Position numbers and translations under genes: made by a program. From the NCBI GenBank assembly GCA_027382625.1, contig JAJKFJ010022100.1:1-64000 (forward strand): DNA of 64,000 bases, in the 5' to 3' direction. Positions 23,215-34,332 of the stretch are shown in pieces. The notes beneath the pieces were generated by a model. That model was not told where the DNA came from, searched no databases, and saw only the letters and a program-made list of their open reading frames with translations. Every line of letters begins with the position of its first letter. Positions within the stretch are counted from its first letter, which is position 1. Source of the DNA: Tetmemena sp. SeJ-2015. Its lineage: Eukaryota > Ciliophora > Spirotrichea > Sporadotrichida > Oxytrichidae.

Positions 23215-25280
23215 ATGGACAACTCAGGCCATGATATCCGAATGAAGAGGATCACAATAGGTATGCACAGGCTAAATTAATTTTACCTTTTAGAGTTGGA
23301 TATGCTCAAAAACTTACCTAATGGGTACACCTTCAGTAACTTTGAGACAATCTTAGGACTCTATGTGAGGGTAAGTAGGTTTCCAGTGACATATATGTGT
23401 ATTGAGTTTTATGTATCTTATTCGAAAAGCTATTGGATTTAAATTTGTCTGACTCACTTTATAGTTCACTATCGACAAGAGAATGATTGAGTCATAACTG
23501 CTTGACCCAAGGATAGAGAAATACGTGTTCGATGTTTTGCTTGATCAGAAGTTTCCCTTTCAACAGCCCTAAATCTTCTGTCGCACCCCATTTTCGAATC
23601 CTGCTCTAAGTGATGGCAGAGACCTTTTCAGTGACGTGATGAAAAGTGAATGGAAAACTGCGCGTAAACTTTACGAGATCGTTCAATACATACCTGACTT
23701 CATCTCTGAGGTTAAGATCTAAGAGGAAGAAATGAAGGTGTATGGAACTTTCCACTTGGGCTATCTTTACGAGATGAGTAACTGGGGTCAAGGGGGTGTT
23801 GATCGTAACTCAAGAGTTTTCGAGTGTGAGGAGTAGGACGAGCAGGATGAAGAGCTCTACTATCCTCGCTTTTTGTGCATCACTCAATCAGCTCTCCTTA
23901 TCTTAGAGCCTCAAAAGAACATCAGAAATATGGGCTTACTACTATCCTGGGCTACTTTACAAAGCCTGGATAAGTTAAGAAGAAATTTGAACAGACCTGA
24001 CCTGATTTCCTTTGTATGGAGACACATAGAGGGCAAGCAACCCTGGGTTCTGAATCTTTTGATCCCCAAACATGAAGCTTGCATTGCTCAAATAGTTGCA
24101 AACATGCAGCAGATGGGAGTAGGTGTGGATAGAAACACTAGAAATCAGACTAAGATAAAGGAAAGTGAAGTTACTAAGGAAGCTATCCTCCAAATGGATA
24201 TCAATGAAATCTTAGAGCATGTTGGTGTCTACGAATAAGCAATTCTTTACGACTTGAATATCTCAACTGTGCAAACTCTCACCACTCTTTACTAAAAGGC
24301 CATTGAGTATTACTCAGCTTTCGATGATCTGATGTATAACGACTTCCTCAACAGAATGCAAAGTCTTCTTCAAAGGGAGGATATCTAAATAGTACTACAC
24401 TCTTTAGAGGAAGAAAGAAATCCCAATTCTGCTCGTGCACATCACAATACTGCTGCCCAACAGAATCAGCACTCTCAGTAGCAGCAACAGCAGAATTAAT
24501 AATACGACAGGAAAAAGTATGAAGTAGACTTTGACGTGGGGGATGATGAAGAGTAAGATGATGAGCAGATTTAGCTTTAGCAAGCCTTAGAACTCTCATA
24601 GTTGTAATAGCAGCAGCCTAGCAGCCAGAGAGCTATTTTCAAGATTAGTGCTGATGAAGAAGGGGAAAATGAAACTCCCGCACAGTTGGATGATGATGAG
24701 GAAGGGGAATAGTTTGATGACGACGAAGATGAAGAGGAAGAAGGTGAAGGAGAAGAAAATAAGAATGAGGAAGAGGTATAGGCATAGGAATAGGTATTAG
24801 AGCAGATTCCAGTTTAAACTACCCTATAATAAGTAGAGTAAACTGCTCCAGTTCAACAATTGAAATCTTAAGTAGAAGAGGAGAAAATCAATGTTGTTGA
24901 AGCAAGTGAAACTGAAAATTAGTAGGAGCAGGAAATTGCTGAAATCAAAGAAGCCGTAGAGAGCAATGAAATGAACAATTAAATTGAAGAAGCTTAAATC
25001 GCTCCTACTGATACTATTGAAGAAGAGAAAGATTAGGTTGTTGCTCAAATCGATGAAACAACTAACGATGCTTAAGTTCAATAAGAAAATCAATCTTTTT
25101 GTTAGAATGTACCTCAAACAAATGTTGAAACTTTAGTTCAAGAGCAGGTAAATGTCGTCTCAGATTCTCTTCACCTAAAAGAGGAGCCTAATTAAACAGA
25201 ACTTGATGCAGGATGCTGATGCCGAGGCAGAAGCAGAACTTAAGAGACTCGAGGAAGGAATCGATGAGGAAGAGGAATGA
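23215..25280 (+). CDS. Possible E2/RWD-fold plus PH-like protein with acidic Gln-rich tail
   Basis: The spliced protein is about 634 residues, from ATG 23215 to TGA 25278-25280. Three clean GT-AG introns are present: 23261-23293, 23371-23464 and 25148-25181. The N-terminal part (LPNGYTFSNFETILGLYVRF...KYVFDVLLDQKFPFQQPQI) resembles the core of an E2/RWD fold. No catalytic Cys motif was recognised. The middle (GTFHLGYLYEMSNW...PRFLCITQSALLIL) looks like a beta-rich PH-type domain followed by helices. The tail is poly-Gln, then a long Asp/Glu tract, ending LKRLEEGIDEEEE. No IES was detected. Function unassigned; the domain calls are by eye. Confidence 0.6.
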
Positions 25281-25557
25281 ACAAACTATCTCTCTTGAAA
25301 CTTAATCCTTTACTTATATTTCCAGATATATGTTAAAAACCATTTTGATACGACTGAATGAAATCTTTGTTGGATTTAAAAATAATGAATTTAAATAATA
25401 TTGTGAGCTCCTTTGATAATGAGAGTTCTCCTGTCTTGAATCCTAGCTGTCTCATTAATCAAAGTCCCTCTTTAAAGAGAGAGAAGTTTGCCTTTCTATC
25501 TCATTTCTAGACGCTACGAGATTTCATGGCTTGCTTCCCTCATGTCCACCTGTTTGC

Positions 25558-26411
25558 TCAGATGGCTTCTCTGGCGTGTCTCATTTGGGAGATCTGGAGA
25601 TTCTTCTGGGCGGTCTCCTCGTAGATCTTCTCGTGGTAGAAGCCAGTGAGAGAAGGTCTGATGCCGTGCTTCTTTCTCATCTCGAAGTACTTTCTGAAGT
25701 TCTGGTCTCTGCACCACCAGTTAGTGTAGATCATGTTGAGCTTCTTCTGTCTGCGGATCTGATGGAAGTTGGAGTATCTCACGTAATTCTTCTTTCTGTC
25801 CACGGGGAATCTGCGGTCGTTGTGCTGACCTGAGTGCATCTTGTTCACTTCTCCAATGGAGTATCTCCACTTCTCAGTCATTCTTTCCTTCTCTAAGTAA
25901 AGATTTCAGTATGAGTGCTTATAAAGTAGTAGCAAAGATAGGGAAACCAGCCACAGCTGATTGAAACGAAGGGAATTGCAACTTACGGTTCTTAACAGCA
26001 ACCCAAAGGAGGAAGGACTGACTGAGATGCCAGACGAGGAGCACCCACACGAATCTGATTCTGTTTTGATTGTGGAGGGGTTGGATTTTCCAGTAGGTGT
26101 AGCCGAAGGGATTCTTGAAGAAACGAGCGATGTTCTTGAAAGCTCTCCACTTCTGAGCCATATCACGGGGCTTGGCAGTGCTCTCAACAAACTTGCCGAA
26201 GTCACCATCAGTGGTCTTGGCCAAAGCTCTATTTATATCTTAATACAATGAACCTTGAAAGAGAGAATAGGTAGAAGGTAAGGTCTCACCTGCCAATCAT
26301 GTCAGCACGCTCGTTGATGTTGGGAACTCCGTAGAAAAGTCCCTGAATACCGATGATTCTCTGTCTGAGATGACTCTTGGGGTTGTCTCTCTCGTACAAG
26401 TACTCAGTCAT
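25558..26411 (-). CDS. Small single-pass membrane protein, possibly mitochondrial
   Basis: The protein is about 232 residues. It starts at ATG 26411 (MTEYLYERDNPKSHLRQR) and stops at TGA 25558-25560. There are two GT-AG introns, the first beginning GTGAGACC and ending ATAAATAG, the second beginning GTAAGTTG and ending TTTACTTAG. One membrane helix is clear (IRFVWVLLVWHLSQSFLLWV), flanked by basic, aromatic-rich soluble parts (WRYSIGEVNKMHSGQHND, NMIYTNWWCRDQNFRKYFEM). Codon use is rich in C-ending codons, as in highly expressed genes, unlike the neighbours. The shape fits a ciliate-specific subunit of a respiratory-chain or ATP-synthase complex, but that is inference. No IES is visible. Confidence 0.6.
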
Positions 26412-26599
26412 ATTATTCCTGCTGATTTATAATTATAATTATTAGGAGCCCTCCCCTAAATTAATTATATAATACTCACACACACCCCAAAGCTAACTTT
26501 GAGATTGATAATAGTAGAGTTTAATTGGGTAGCGAACAGTCTTATAATTAATTTATTATTACCTTATTATAATTCTTTGAAACGGAGCCCTCATAGAAA

Positions 26600-27574
26600 A
26601 TGATGAAATCTAAGATCGACAAATACGAAAAGCTAGACCTCATTGGAGAGGGCACGTACGGAGTGGTACATAAGGCTAGAGACACAGACACTGGAGAGAT
26701 TTACGCACTCAAGAAGATTAGACTTGAGAGCGAGGATGAGGGTATTCCCAGCACTGCCATCAGAGAAATCGCTTTGCTCAGAGAGCTATAGCATCCCAAC
26801 ATTGTGCTAGCTTTATTTGATCCCATTATCGTATGATATAGTGCGACTTGTGAACGTACTCCATACTGATAAAAAGCTGACCCTAGTTTTTGAGTTCTTG
26901 GACTAGGACTTAAAGAGACTTCTGGATACTTGCCCTCCTCAAGGACTCGATGAATCGCAAATCAAGTCTTTCCTCTATCAGCTACTAAATGGAGTTGCAA
27001 AATGCCATCAACACAAGATCCTTCACAGAGATCTCAAGCCTCAAAACCTTCTCATCAACAGAGAGGGCATCTTGAAGTTAGCTGATTTCGGTCTAGCCAG
27101 AGCTTTCGGTATCCCAGTGAAGAACTTCACTCACGAGGTCGTTACACTATGGTACAGAGCTCCCGATATTCTCATGGGCTCAAAGAACTACTCTACCTCA
27201 GTAGATATTTGGTCAGTTGGTTGTATCTTTGCAGAGATTACTTTTATTCTTGGAATTTTTGTAATGAGATTGTAAACAGACGCCCTCTTTTCGCTGGTCA
27301 AAACGAGGAGGACTAGTTGATGAAGATCTTCAAGGGCAGAGGAACTCCCGACCCAGAAAAGTGGTCCGGTATGAAGGATCTCCCCCTCTACAAACCTGAC
27401 TACCCAAAATACAAGGGAGAAAATTTGGCCAATTTAGTTCCTGTAGACGAACAAGGGCTAGATTTGCTAGATAGAATGCTAAAGTGTAATCCTGCTGAGA
27501 GAATCACTGCCAGAGAGGCTCTATAACATCCCTATCTAAAAGACGTTCCTGCAGAAATCAGAAATATGAAGTGA
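26600..27574 (+). CDS. Cyclin-dependent kinase (CDK1/CDK2 type)
   Basis: The protein is 301 residues after removal of two IESs, the normal length for the family. The start is ATG 26600 ([20 protein letters not shown]) and the stop is TGA 27572-27574. Visible motifs: Gly loop [11 protein letters not shown]; catalytic Lys in YALKKIRLE; the cyclin-binding helix [14 protein letters not shown]; the HRD loop [15 protein letters not shown] in [13 protein letters not shown]; an activation loop with [18 protein letters not shown] (T-loop Thr and APE-like APD); and GCIFAEI...NRRPLFAG. It should phosphorylate Ser/Thr-Pro sites to drive the cell cycle. No intron is needed: both breaks are IESs, at 26804 and 27234, and deletion of each restores conserved CDK sequence exactly. 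Confidence 0.95.
26804..26844. other. IES, 37 bp, pointer GTGC
   Basis: GTGC occurs at 26804-26807 and 26841-26844. Removal gives [18 protein letters not shown], the canonical CDK sequence after the PSTAIR helix. No register of the cut gives GT at the left and AG at the right, so this is not a spliceosomal intron. Confidence 0.95.
27234..27271. other. IES, 32 bp, pointer GAGATT
   Basis: GAGATT occurs at 27234-27239 and 27266-27271. Removal gives [19 protein letters not shown], matching the CDK family exactly, and repairs the frame. Confidence 0.95.
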
Positions 27575-27744
27575 AAGCAGATAGTAATATAATGGGAATG
27601 AATAGAGAGATATATAATTCATATAAGAATTGATAAGAGTATTTCTCGTGTTACGATTGTTGTATATTTTCTTCTTTAAATAAGAGTTAGACTTAATGCT
27701 ATTACTAATTACATTATAGAAAATAACCTATAGATAATTATCCT

Positions 27745-30330
27745 TCACAACTCAAGAGGTCTTTCGTCTTCCACTTTCTCATTTAAAGGACCATTCTATT
27801 CGTTAGAATCTTATTGAACATCTATCATAATATCAGGCACTTAGATGTCTTCTTAGAGCTGATGCTCTTAATCTAATTGATTAGGCTCCTCTATTTTACT
27901 ATCATCCAACTTTAGCTCTTCTTATTCAGCTGGCTAGAGAGCAGATACTGTCTGCATGTTGACTGAGTTTCCAGCAGCCTAAACATTCCCTCCCCCAAAG
28001 AAAGGCCTTTTGACATTTTAAGAAGCAGCTAAGTTCTTCAAAATTACAGATCGCATAGGTTCTGTTAAGTCCAAATTCCTATTACCTTGGTGATACCTTC
28101 TCAGCTTATCTCTTTTTTGCGCTAATAAATCCCCAAGTACCTGTAAGCGAACAAAGAGCTTCTCCTCCTCTTTTTGGAAATACTTCTCTCTAATTATCTT
28201 AAAGTAAAGTATAATTTTATAAATCTTGAAGGCTTCTTTGTTGGCATATGGCTGCCCAGTAAGTGGATCCTTATATTTTGCTGGAAGGCCGGTAATTGGA
28301 CATGTAAGAGCTTAATATTTTATGGCATCCTTCTTCGATATCTTTGTATTAAAATTCTTAGGAAAATTCAATTGATCATTTGAATTTAACTTCTATAATG
28401 CATATTTGAGTGAATAGTCTGCTGAAGGGAAAGTATAGGTGCTGCAAAATTTGCCGCCTTGAGTTGTTTATTTGAAGGATATAATTTTCTCATCGGGTGC
28501 AAAAATACTCTTTCTGTCTGTGACCTCGTTCTATCTATCATTTTCTAGCTTCTCAAGTTGTTCTAGGGATCTTTTGTTGATCAACTCTGTAAATGCTGCC
28601 TCTTACATCATCTCAAGAGGAGTTAGCTTTTCCTTATTCAATAATTCAGACCATTTAGATAAAAACTTAAATACACATAAGGAAGATTAGATTATGCGTC
28701 CAGACCTAGCATTCAATCCCAGTCAGGATTAGCTAGTGATCCAGGTGGGGCTCTTGCATATCTAGGTCTCTTTTTCTTCTCTCCTGATTCATGTTATTCT
28801 CCCCCGTCACTCTCTTATGCTTATTCAGCTCTTCCTCCTTCAACTTAGCTTATAGCGGGATCTTTCTTTTCTTTCTCTGGTTGGTGTCTTTTCTTGAGAA
28901 TTCCTGGGTCTTCTCTCTTTTTGACCTTCTTTTCCAATCTGGAGCTCCTTCTTATTTCTTTCTCTTGCTCAGTAGCCCCTTCTGGATTTTCCTTATCTTC
29001 ATTTTCATCATGCTCGTCTTGGTCAGAATCGCCTTCTTACTAGTTAGAGGATTCTTGAGTTCTCTTCTTTCTCTACTCTTTCTTGTTTCTGATTTCCTCC
29101 TTCCTCTTTTTCTTGGCCTCTCTGAGCTTCTTAACATCCAAGCCGAATGTAACTTTCTTGCGCTGATTATCCCTTCGTTCCTAGGCCGCTGCCTGTCGCT
29201 CCGCATCTTGCTCTTCTTCCTCTTATTCCCCTATCTTCTGCTTGGGCTTCTTATGCTTTCCTTTTTCTTTTACCTCTTAATCTGATTCATCCTTCTCCTT
29301 GCTTTTTCTTTCTGTTGGGTTATCTGGGTCAGACTATTCAAAGTCAGAGTCAAACGAGTCTTAGCCAGCATCAGAAGATGCTTCTCCAGAGTCGAAGTCC
29401 TCATCAGACACTTCCTCTTCAAACAAGCCCTAACCCCAAAACTAGGCATCTTCCTCTAAAGCTCTCCCAACAAGTGCACTCATTCTTTAACCTCTCGTTG
29501 ATCTCGGTGGCAGTACTTTAGGTTACTGCTTAACCTCTTCCTCTTCTTCTTCCTCCTCCTCCTCTTCTTCTAAGTCTTCCTCTCCTTCTTCTTGCTCATC
29601 TTCTTCGTCTTCGTCATCTTCGTTATCTTCTTCTTCCTCCTCAAGATCCTCCTAGATTGCTTTAGCATTCCGAGTTGGCTTCTTCAACTACGATTGCTTT
29701 TTCATTCTATTCATAATTATAATTGAATTATAAACTTACTTTTAATTTTGATTATTAGAATCCTCCTCCTCCTCCTCTTCATCAGCATTATCATTTTAAC
29801 TCTCCTCTTCTTCCATTCCTAATACATCAAACATACTTAGAGTGTATAATTCTTACCTTCATCTTCACGTTCTGAATTACTGTCATCATGAGCAAACTTT
29901 TATTTCTCACCCTTATTTTTGAGAATTCCTTTGGCTGCTTTCTTGGCTTGTAATTTCTCCCTTTTGTAGTCTTTCTCTTCGTCATCGTTGAACTCATCTC
30001 CATACTCCATTCAATTAATCTACACTTATTTGTGATAATAAGGATATCTTATTTAATTAGATTGAATCATAGAAACTGTCTTCATCATCCTCATCGTCGC
30101 TACCTGGCAAAAATGAGTTAAAATGTGCTTACCTGCATGCTTATTCTACTAAGCGATTAGGTTCTTGCTTTTATTGTCTGCAGTTTGCTTTTAGTATTTG
30201 GCTGTTGCATCTTGCCCAGTTTTCCTCAACTAACTAGTCAAATCGTCTATCAAAAGAAATTAATACACAAAGGGGAAAGTCTCATTTATATCTTACCGAA
30301 GAGATTTAGGTCTTGCTCGTCGTCGCTCAT
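27745..30330 (-). CDS. VPS72: YL1/VPS72-family subunit of SWR1/SRCAP-type complex
   Basis: The start is ATG 30330 (MSDDEQDLNLFDDLTSQL after splicing) and the stop is TGA 27745-27747. Several short GT-AG introns occur near the 5' end: after codon 11, before SDDEDDEDSF, and near 29860 and 29740. The YL1 N-region is clear: RSTRGQRMSALVGRALEEDAQ then FWGQGLFEEEVSDEDF. It is preceded by a Glu tract and followed by a basic Lys/Arg-rich region (RKKVTFGLDVKKLREAKKKR). The YL1_C domain is complete: CPITGLPAKYKDPLTGQPY then NKEAFKIIREKYFQ once an in-frame IES is removed. YL1 binds H2A.Z-H2B for deposition into chromatin. The join between DSFYDSI and MEYGDEF (about 30010-30060) is unresolved. An upstream separate small gene is a minor alternative for the first exons. 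Confidence 0.85.
28196..28227. other. In-frame IES, 27 bp, pointer ATCTT
   Basis: ATCTT occurs at 28196-28200 and 28223-28227. The insert has no stop and a length divisible by three, so an ORF finder cannot see it. Removal changes AFKI-(9 residues)-IREKYF to AFKIIREKYF, which is the YL1_C consensus. Confidence 0.85.
28647..28706. other. IES, 54 bp, pointer CAGACC
   Basis: CAGACC occurs at 28647-28652 and 28701-28706. Removal on the minus strand gives LNARSELLNKEKLTPLEMM in frame. Confidence 0.6.
28716..28742. other. IES, 23 bp, pointer ATCC
   Basis: ATCC occurs at 28716-28719 and 28739-28742. Removal joins RYARAPPG to LNARSELLNK on the minus strand and removes a TGA. It lies only 10 bp from the previous IES, leaving a very small retained segment between them, so the pair should be checked together. 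Confidence 0.5.
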
Positions 30331-30905
30331 TCCACGCAAAAGTAATTATAATATTGAATCAATTTTATCTTCCCGGAAATATTCTCTAATTTAATCATTG
30401 ATACCACTTCAAATGCAAATGAGATAGTGAAAATGCTGTCACATAAAAAGGTTTTTATGAATATCTTTCCAAGATTACGATCAATGCTTTCGTGAAGACT
30501 CAGGGCAAAAGATAAAATAGTAGTTCATGTAGAAAATATTAATTAATTATAATTATTTAAGTCACAACTAACTAACTCGCACCCCTCATATCCTCTCTAC
30601 TCTAATCAGAAATTTTAAGAACCAACTATTCTTTTCCCCTTAATTTTATAATTAAAATTTATGGAATTAAAGTTGTTTTGCATTTACTAGTTTATGATCA
30701 CATATATAAATAAATATATAGAATATTACAGTCGTATTTAGGAGGTTCGTACTCACACTGCCTTTAAGGATCTAATGATTTTTGGAATATCTAATTAAAT
30801 AGGCCTTTACGTAACGGGAATGCTTTAGGATTCGGTTTTTATTCGATATTATTTTTGTAAATATTATGCCCTTGAATTTGCATACATTCGTTAGAGAAGA
30901 GCAGA
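30331..30905. other. Intergenic AT-rich spacer
   Basis: No supported gene. This lies between divergently oriented VPS72 (minus) and the LRR gene (plus) and must hold both 5' regions. No telomere-like C4A4 repeat is visible. Confidence 0.4.
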
Positions 30906-33900
30906 ATGCTTTACCAAATAAAGAAAAGCGTTGATTCCATGATCAGCAGGAAGACGCCCGTTGAGAAACAACCCTCTCTCAAAATTTCTACCACATAGAA
31001 GGATTCTCGTATCGGAGACCTAGTTATCTCACAAGTAAGAAATTCAAATCGACTATTATATGTTATAACAAAACCATTACTTAATCTTAATACTAAATGT
31101 AGGCAAACAAAATTAAATCCATAATTAGTCTAGTCAAGAAGAAGCCAAAAGACAGAGACAGCAGAAAGAGTGAAGTACTCAAGCCTATTGATACATTTAA
31201 ACAAACTAACTTATTTGCAAAGGAGGGACAGGTCTCAGTGCAAGGAGAGGATTCCCATCTCACCATCCACTACAACAACCCCAACAACCTTAACATGACT
31301 AACTTGAATAAATCCACTCAAAATTAACAATCAAGTCATGCTTCCAAAGGTTAATAGAAACAACGCTTGCACGGCTCTCTAAATTCGAGAAGCAAAAAGG
31401 ATAAAAGTAAGAAACTTAATGGGGTGGAGCCATTTCAAGAGGAAAGTAAGGAGTACAATAAAAGGAGATCTCTTCGCAGTTAAATGCTAGATGTCCATAA
31501 TTTATTTTAATATTAAAGGGAATGAAATCTTCTACACTCTTTTTATATTCACTATCATTTTTTAATTAGACGATCTTTAAAAGTTCGATCTGGTTCACTA
31601 ATAAAATTGAAGGATTTCTTGCAAGAAAAAATGGAGATGAAATCCTTTCGATTATTGTAAAATTAGCTGGTGTTTGAAACCTATTTATTCTTAATATTTT
31701 TGGTATGAAATCCTACATCCTTTCTCTGAAAAATGCCTCTAATAATTAAGGATACAATATGTCAAATTTTATCCTCACCTTCTATTCAAAATTAAATTAT
31801 TTAGTTAATACACTTGTCTAAGATTAAATCTTATAAATATAACTCATAAATTTGATATCACTCACACATATTAGTCCTTATCCCATTCTACTAAAAATGT
31901 TAATATGTTTAAAAAATCCTTCACTAAATTACCTTGATTATAATTTTTTAAAAAGAAAACAGCAACGTTTTTTATTAATTATTGCTTATAATTAAAGTTC
32001 TAAACTTGAAGAAAGTTATTAGTACTCCTCTTAAAACAGTAGTAGCAGTAGCAGCGGGAGTAACTCATCCTCATCTCAAAATAATTAAGACTTGAGTCAC
32101 AATCAGGATGTGTCAGTAGATCTCAGAGATCAAGCTCGCATCTATAATGGCTAAAAATTAACTGCAAAACAAAGAGAGAGTCGTCCAGCTCTCCTCAAAG
32201 AAATAGGGGATCAGAGTTTATTAAATCTTGCTTTTTATTTGAGGAAAAAATTAGGAGATTCTGCATCACCAGACCTTGAGAAATAAGTTAATTTATTTGT
32301 TACAGAAAATGATAAGCATGAATAGAACAAGTAATATTCTTGCTTAACCTCACTATATACTTATTGAAATAAATGGTTGTAATTTTAACCTAAAGGCAGA
32401 CCTTCGAGGTAAAGTTTTCTAACTGTCTCTAGTAAGATGAAGCGGCCTTCTAATGCAAAATAACACAGAGATAAAATGATAAGCGAGACAGGTCACTTGG
32501 TAATGATGCCCTCACTTCGATCGTTCAAAAACTACAAAAATGATTCCTAGGTGACGGAGAGAATGAAAAATAAGTTCTTGAATCTACTCTCAGTAGGGGA
32601 TAACAAAGAGAAAGAAAAATAGGAATCAGATAGAAACAGAATAAGCATTATAAGTTAGCTTTCGAAGAGGAGACAAGATTAAGCCACTATCTAAATTATA
32701 GATAGTGCTATGTATAAATATTGAAGTTCATATTTAAATTGCTAACAAGGATAAAAATGAAGTCTCATTTTTCAACAAGGAACAAATCTAAATTAGAGGA
32801 AAAGAAGTAACTACAATCAATCCTAACACATAAGTGCACTAGATATCATAGAGTTTAATATTTTTAAAAAAAATATCATCGAGAACACAAAACTTAAAGC
32901 AGAAAAGTGAATGCCAATGACTCTAGTCCGAAATAATCGTCTATATTGAAAAATAAACAGGAGATGAAGAAGCCCTCTGCTTAATTTGAATCCATTAAAC
33001 TCAACCCAGAAGACTCCTTGCTAGAGTTGGAGAAAGCAAGAGGTTTCTCTTTCAACTACAGGCCAAAAGAAGGAATGTTTATCTATGCTAATAGAGTTAT
33101 AAAGGACTAAGACTTGTTCAATTTCTTGCTCTAAGTTAAAGATGAGAAAATTGCGAAGTTTTCTATAACAAACGGAGAACTTACAGACACAGGAGTGGTT
33201 TATCTGCTTAACTTTTTTGAGAAGAAACAAAATCTGCATGTCCTCAAGCTCTACAATAACATAATGAGCCTAATTTTGAATAACTAAGAAATTCCCACTC
33301 TCAACACAAGTACTCTAGATTTGGCTTCCTGCCTATTTAAGAATCCTAAGCTGCAATCGCTGGAATTGCACGGCTTCTTCTTTTAAATGACAGCTTTTCC
33401 AATTGTAGTGGATGCTCTTTTAACTTGCAGAAACCTAAGAAACTTGCAGTTCTCTAACAATAATATTCAAGATAACGGAGTGAGACATTTATGTCGACTG
33501 CTTAATTTTAAAAATCACCGCTTGTCTGTATATGAAACCGACGATTATTTTTCAGGGTACACCTCCGCTGAAAATGGCCCAAGTATTCCAACCCAATATT
33601 CTCTAAGTCCAATGACCTCACGTCATAATGCTATATTGCTATGCTTTAAATCTTCTTATATATGCGTAATCTGTATTGGACAATAGAGGCGTCCCTTTTA
33701 ACTTGAGTAATAAGAAATAAGCACCGATATAACTTGAGTAACTGACAATCTTCAATAACAACATAAGTGATGAGGGAGCTCTTGAGCTAGCAATGGTCCT
33801 CCAAGGAAACTCCTTCATCAAGCTAATCAATCTATAAATGAATGATATAAAAGATAATGGTGGTCAGGCCTTCTTAGAGGGCATAGTCGAAGACAAATAT

Positions 33901-33993
33901 AATCCTTAACTCTGGAAAATTATCCTCCTCGACAACAAATGCACTGAAAAATTCAAAAAGAAAGCTAAAAAGACCGACAAAATAATCATATGA
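30906..33993 (+). CDS. Leucine-rich-repeat protein (ribonuclease-inhibitor type)
   Basis: The start is ATG 30906 (MLYQIKKSVDSMISRKTPVE); the stop is TGA 33991-33993. A GT-AG intron of about 70 nt follows VISQ. The first third is polar, with Asn/Gln/Ser-rich stretches and a poly-Ser run (SSSSSSGSNSSSSQNN). The C-terminal third has LRRs: LQSLELHGFF, LRNLQFSNNNIQDNGVRHL, LTIFNNNISDEGALELAM and LINLQMNDIKDNGGQAFLEG. This is the pattern of RI-like LRRs, which bind proteins. About 31510-32005 is noncoding (a long intron or IES). Three clear IESs follow, at 32706, 32843 and 33504. A one-base shift near 32910 (after NLKQK) and a junction at 32330-32420 are not resolved. Confidence 0.75.
31531..32005. 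other. Noncoding gap inside the LRR gene
   Basis: AT-rich sequence with no protein-like frame between SQMLDVHNLF and the poly-Ser exon. It is far longer than the introns in this window, so a large IES or an intron containing one is likely. I could not identify flanking pointers. Confidence 0.4.
32706..32744. other. IES, 34 bp, pointer TGCTA
   Basis: TGCTA occurs at 32706-32710 and 32740-32744. Removal joins QATIQIIDSA to NKDKNEVSFFNKEQ and removes a TGA. Confidence 0.8.
32843..32879. other. In-frame IES, 30 bp, pointer ATATCAT
   Basis: A 7-bp perfect repeat, ATATCAT, occurs at 32843-32849 and 32873-32879. The AT-rich insert between is in frame without a stop, so it is supported by the repeat and composition only. 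Confidence 0.6.
33504..33684. other. IES, 178 bp, pointer AAT
   Basis: Between RHLCRLL and NRGVPFNLSNKK the LRR pattern is broken by 178 bp that encode nothing LRR-like. Cutting between AAT at 33504-33506 and AAT at 33682-33684 restores frame and repeat spacing. A 3-bp pointer gives weak boundary support, so the exact ends could differ by a few bases. Confidence 0.65.
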
Positions 33994-34332
33994 CTCAATA
34001 TAAAAGCAAAGCAATAATTTCATAAGCATAATTATTAGTTCAATAGGTGAATAATTTCTCAGAAAAGAATGCTATATTTTAATATGAAAATTCCATATTA
34101 GAAATGAAGAATAATTACATGTCTATAGAGAATTACAAATTAGCTATCCTTGAACAATAAGCTGCATTTCAAAATTTAGATATAGAAATTGTCATTCAAG
34201 GTAAAGAGAATTAAAGTTGTTGCAATAAAGTAACACCAATCAAGAGGTTTAGATCTTGACATTAATATTTATAGCTCTAAGTAGAGTGAATTTTTAAAAT
34301 AAATAGTTAGAGCTAAGATCTAATTTGAGTGA

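Noticed and set aside
25201..25230. 7-bp IES with GATGC repeats near the end of the E2/RWD-like gene
   Set aside because: A 34-nt GT-AG intron at 25148-25181 repairs the same frame shift better, using canonical ends and the usual intron length.
26804..26844. Ordinary intron in the CDK gene
   Set aside because: The GT-AG reading removes 38 nt and gives ...PNI-CDL-TGA. Only the 37-bp pointer-repeat deletion restores [11 protein letters not shown].
28791..29285. 164-residue plus-strand standard-code frame rich in Leu, Phe and Ser
   Set aside because: It is the shadow of the Glu/Lys-rich minus-strand VPS72 coding sequence; its hydrophobic content is the complement of GAA/AAG/GAG codons.
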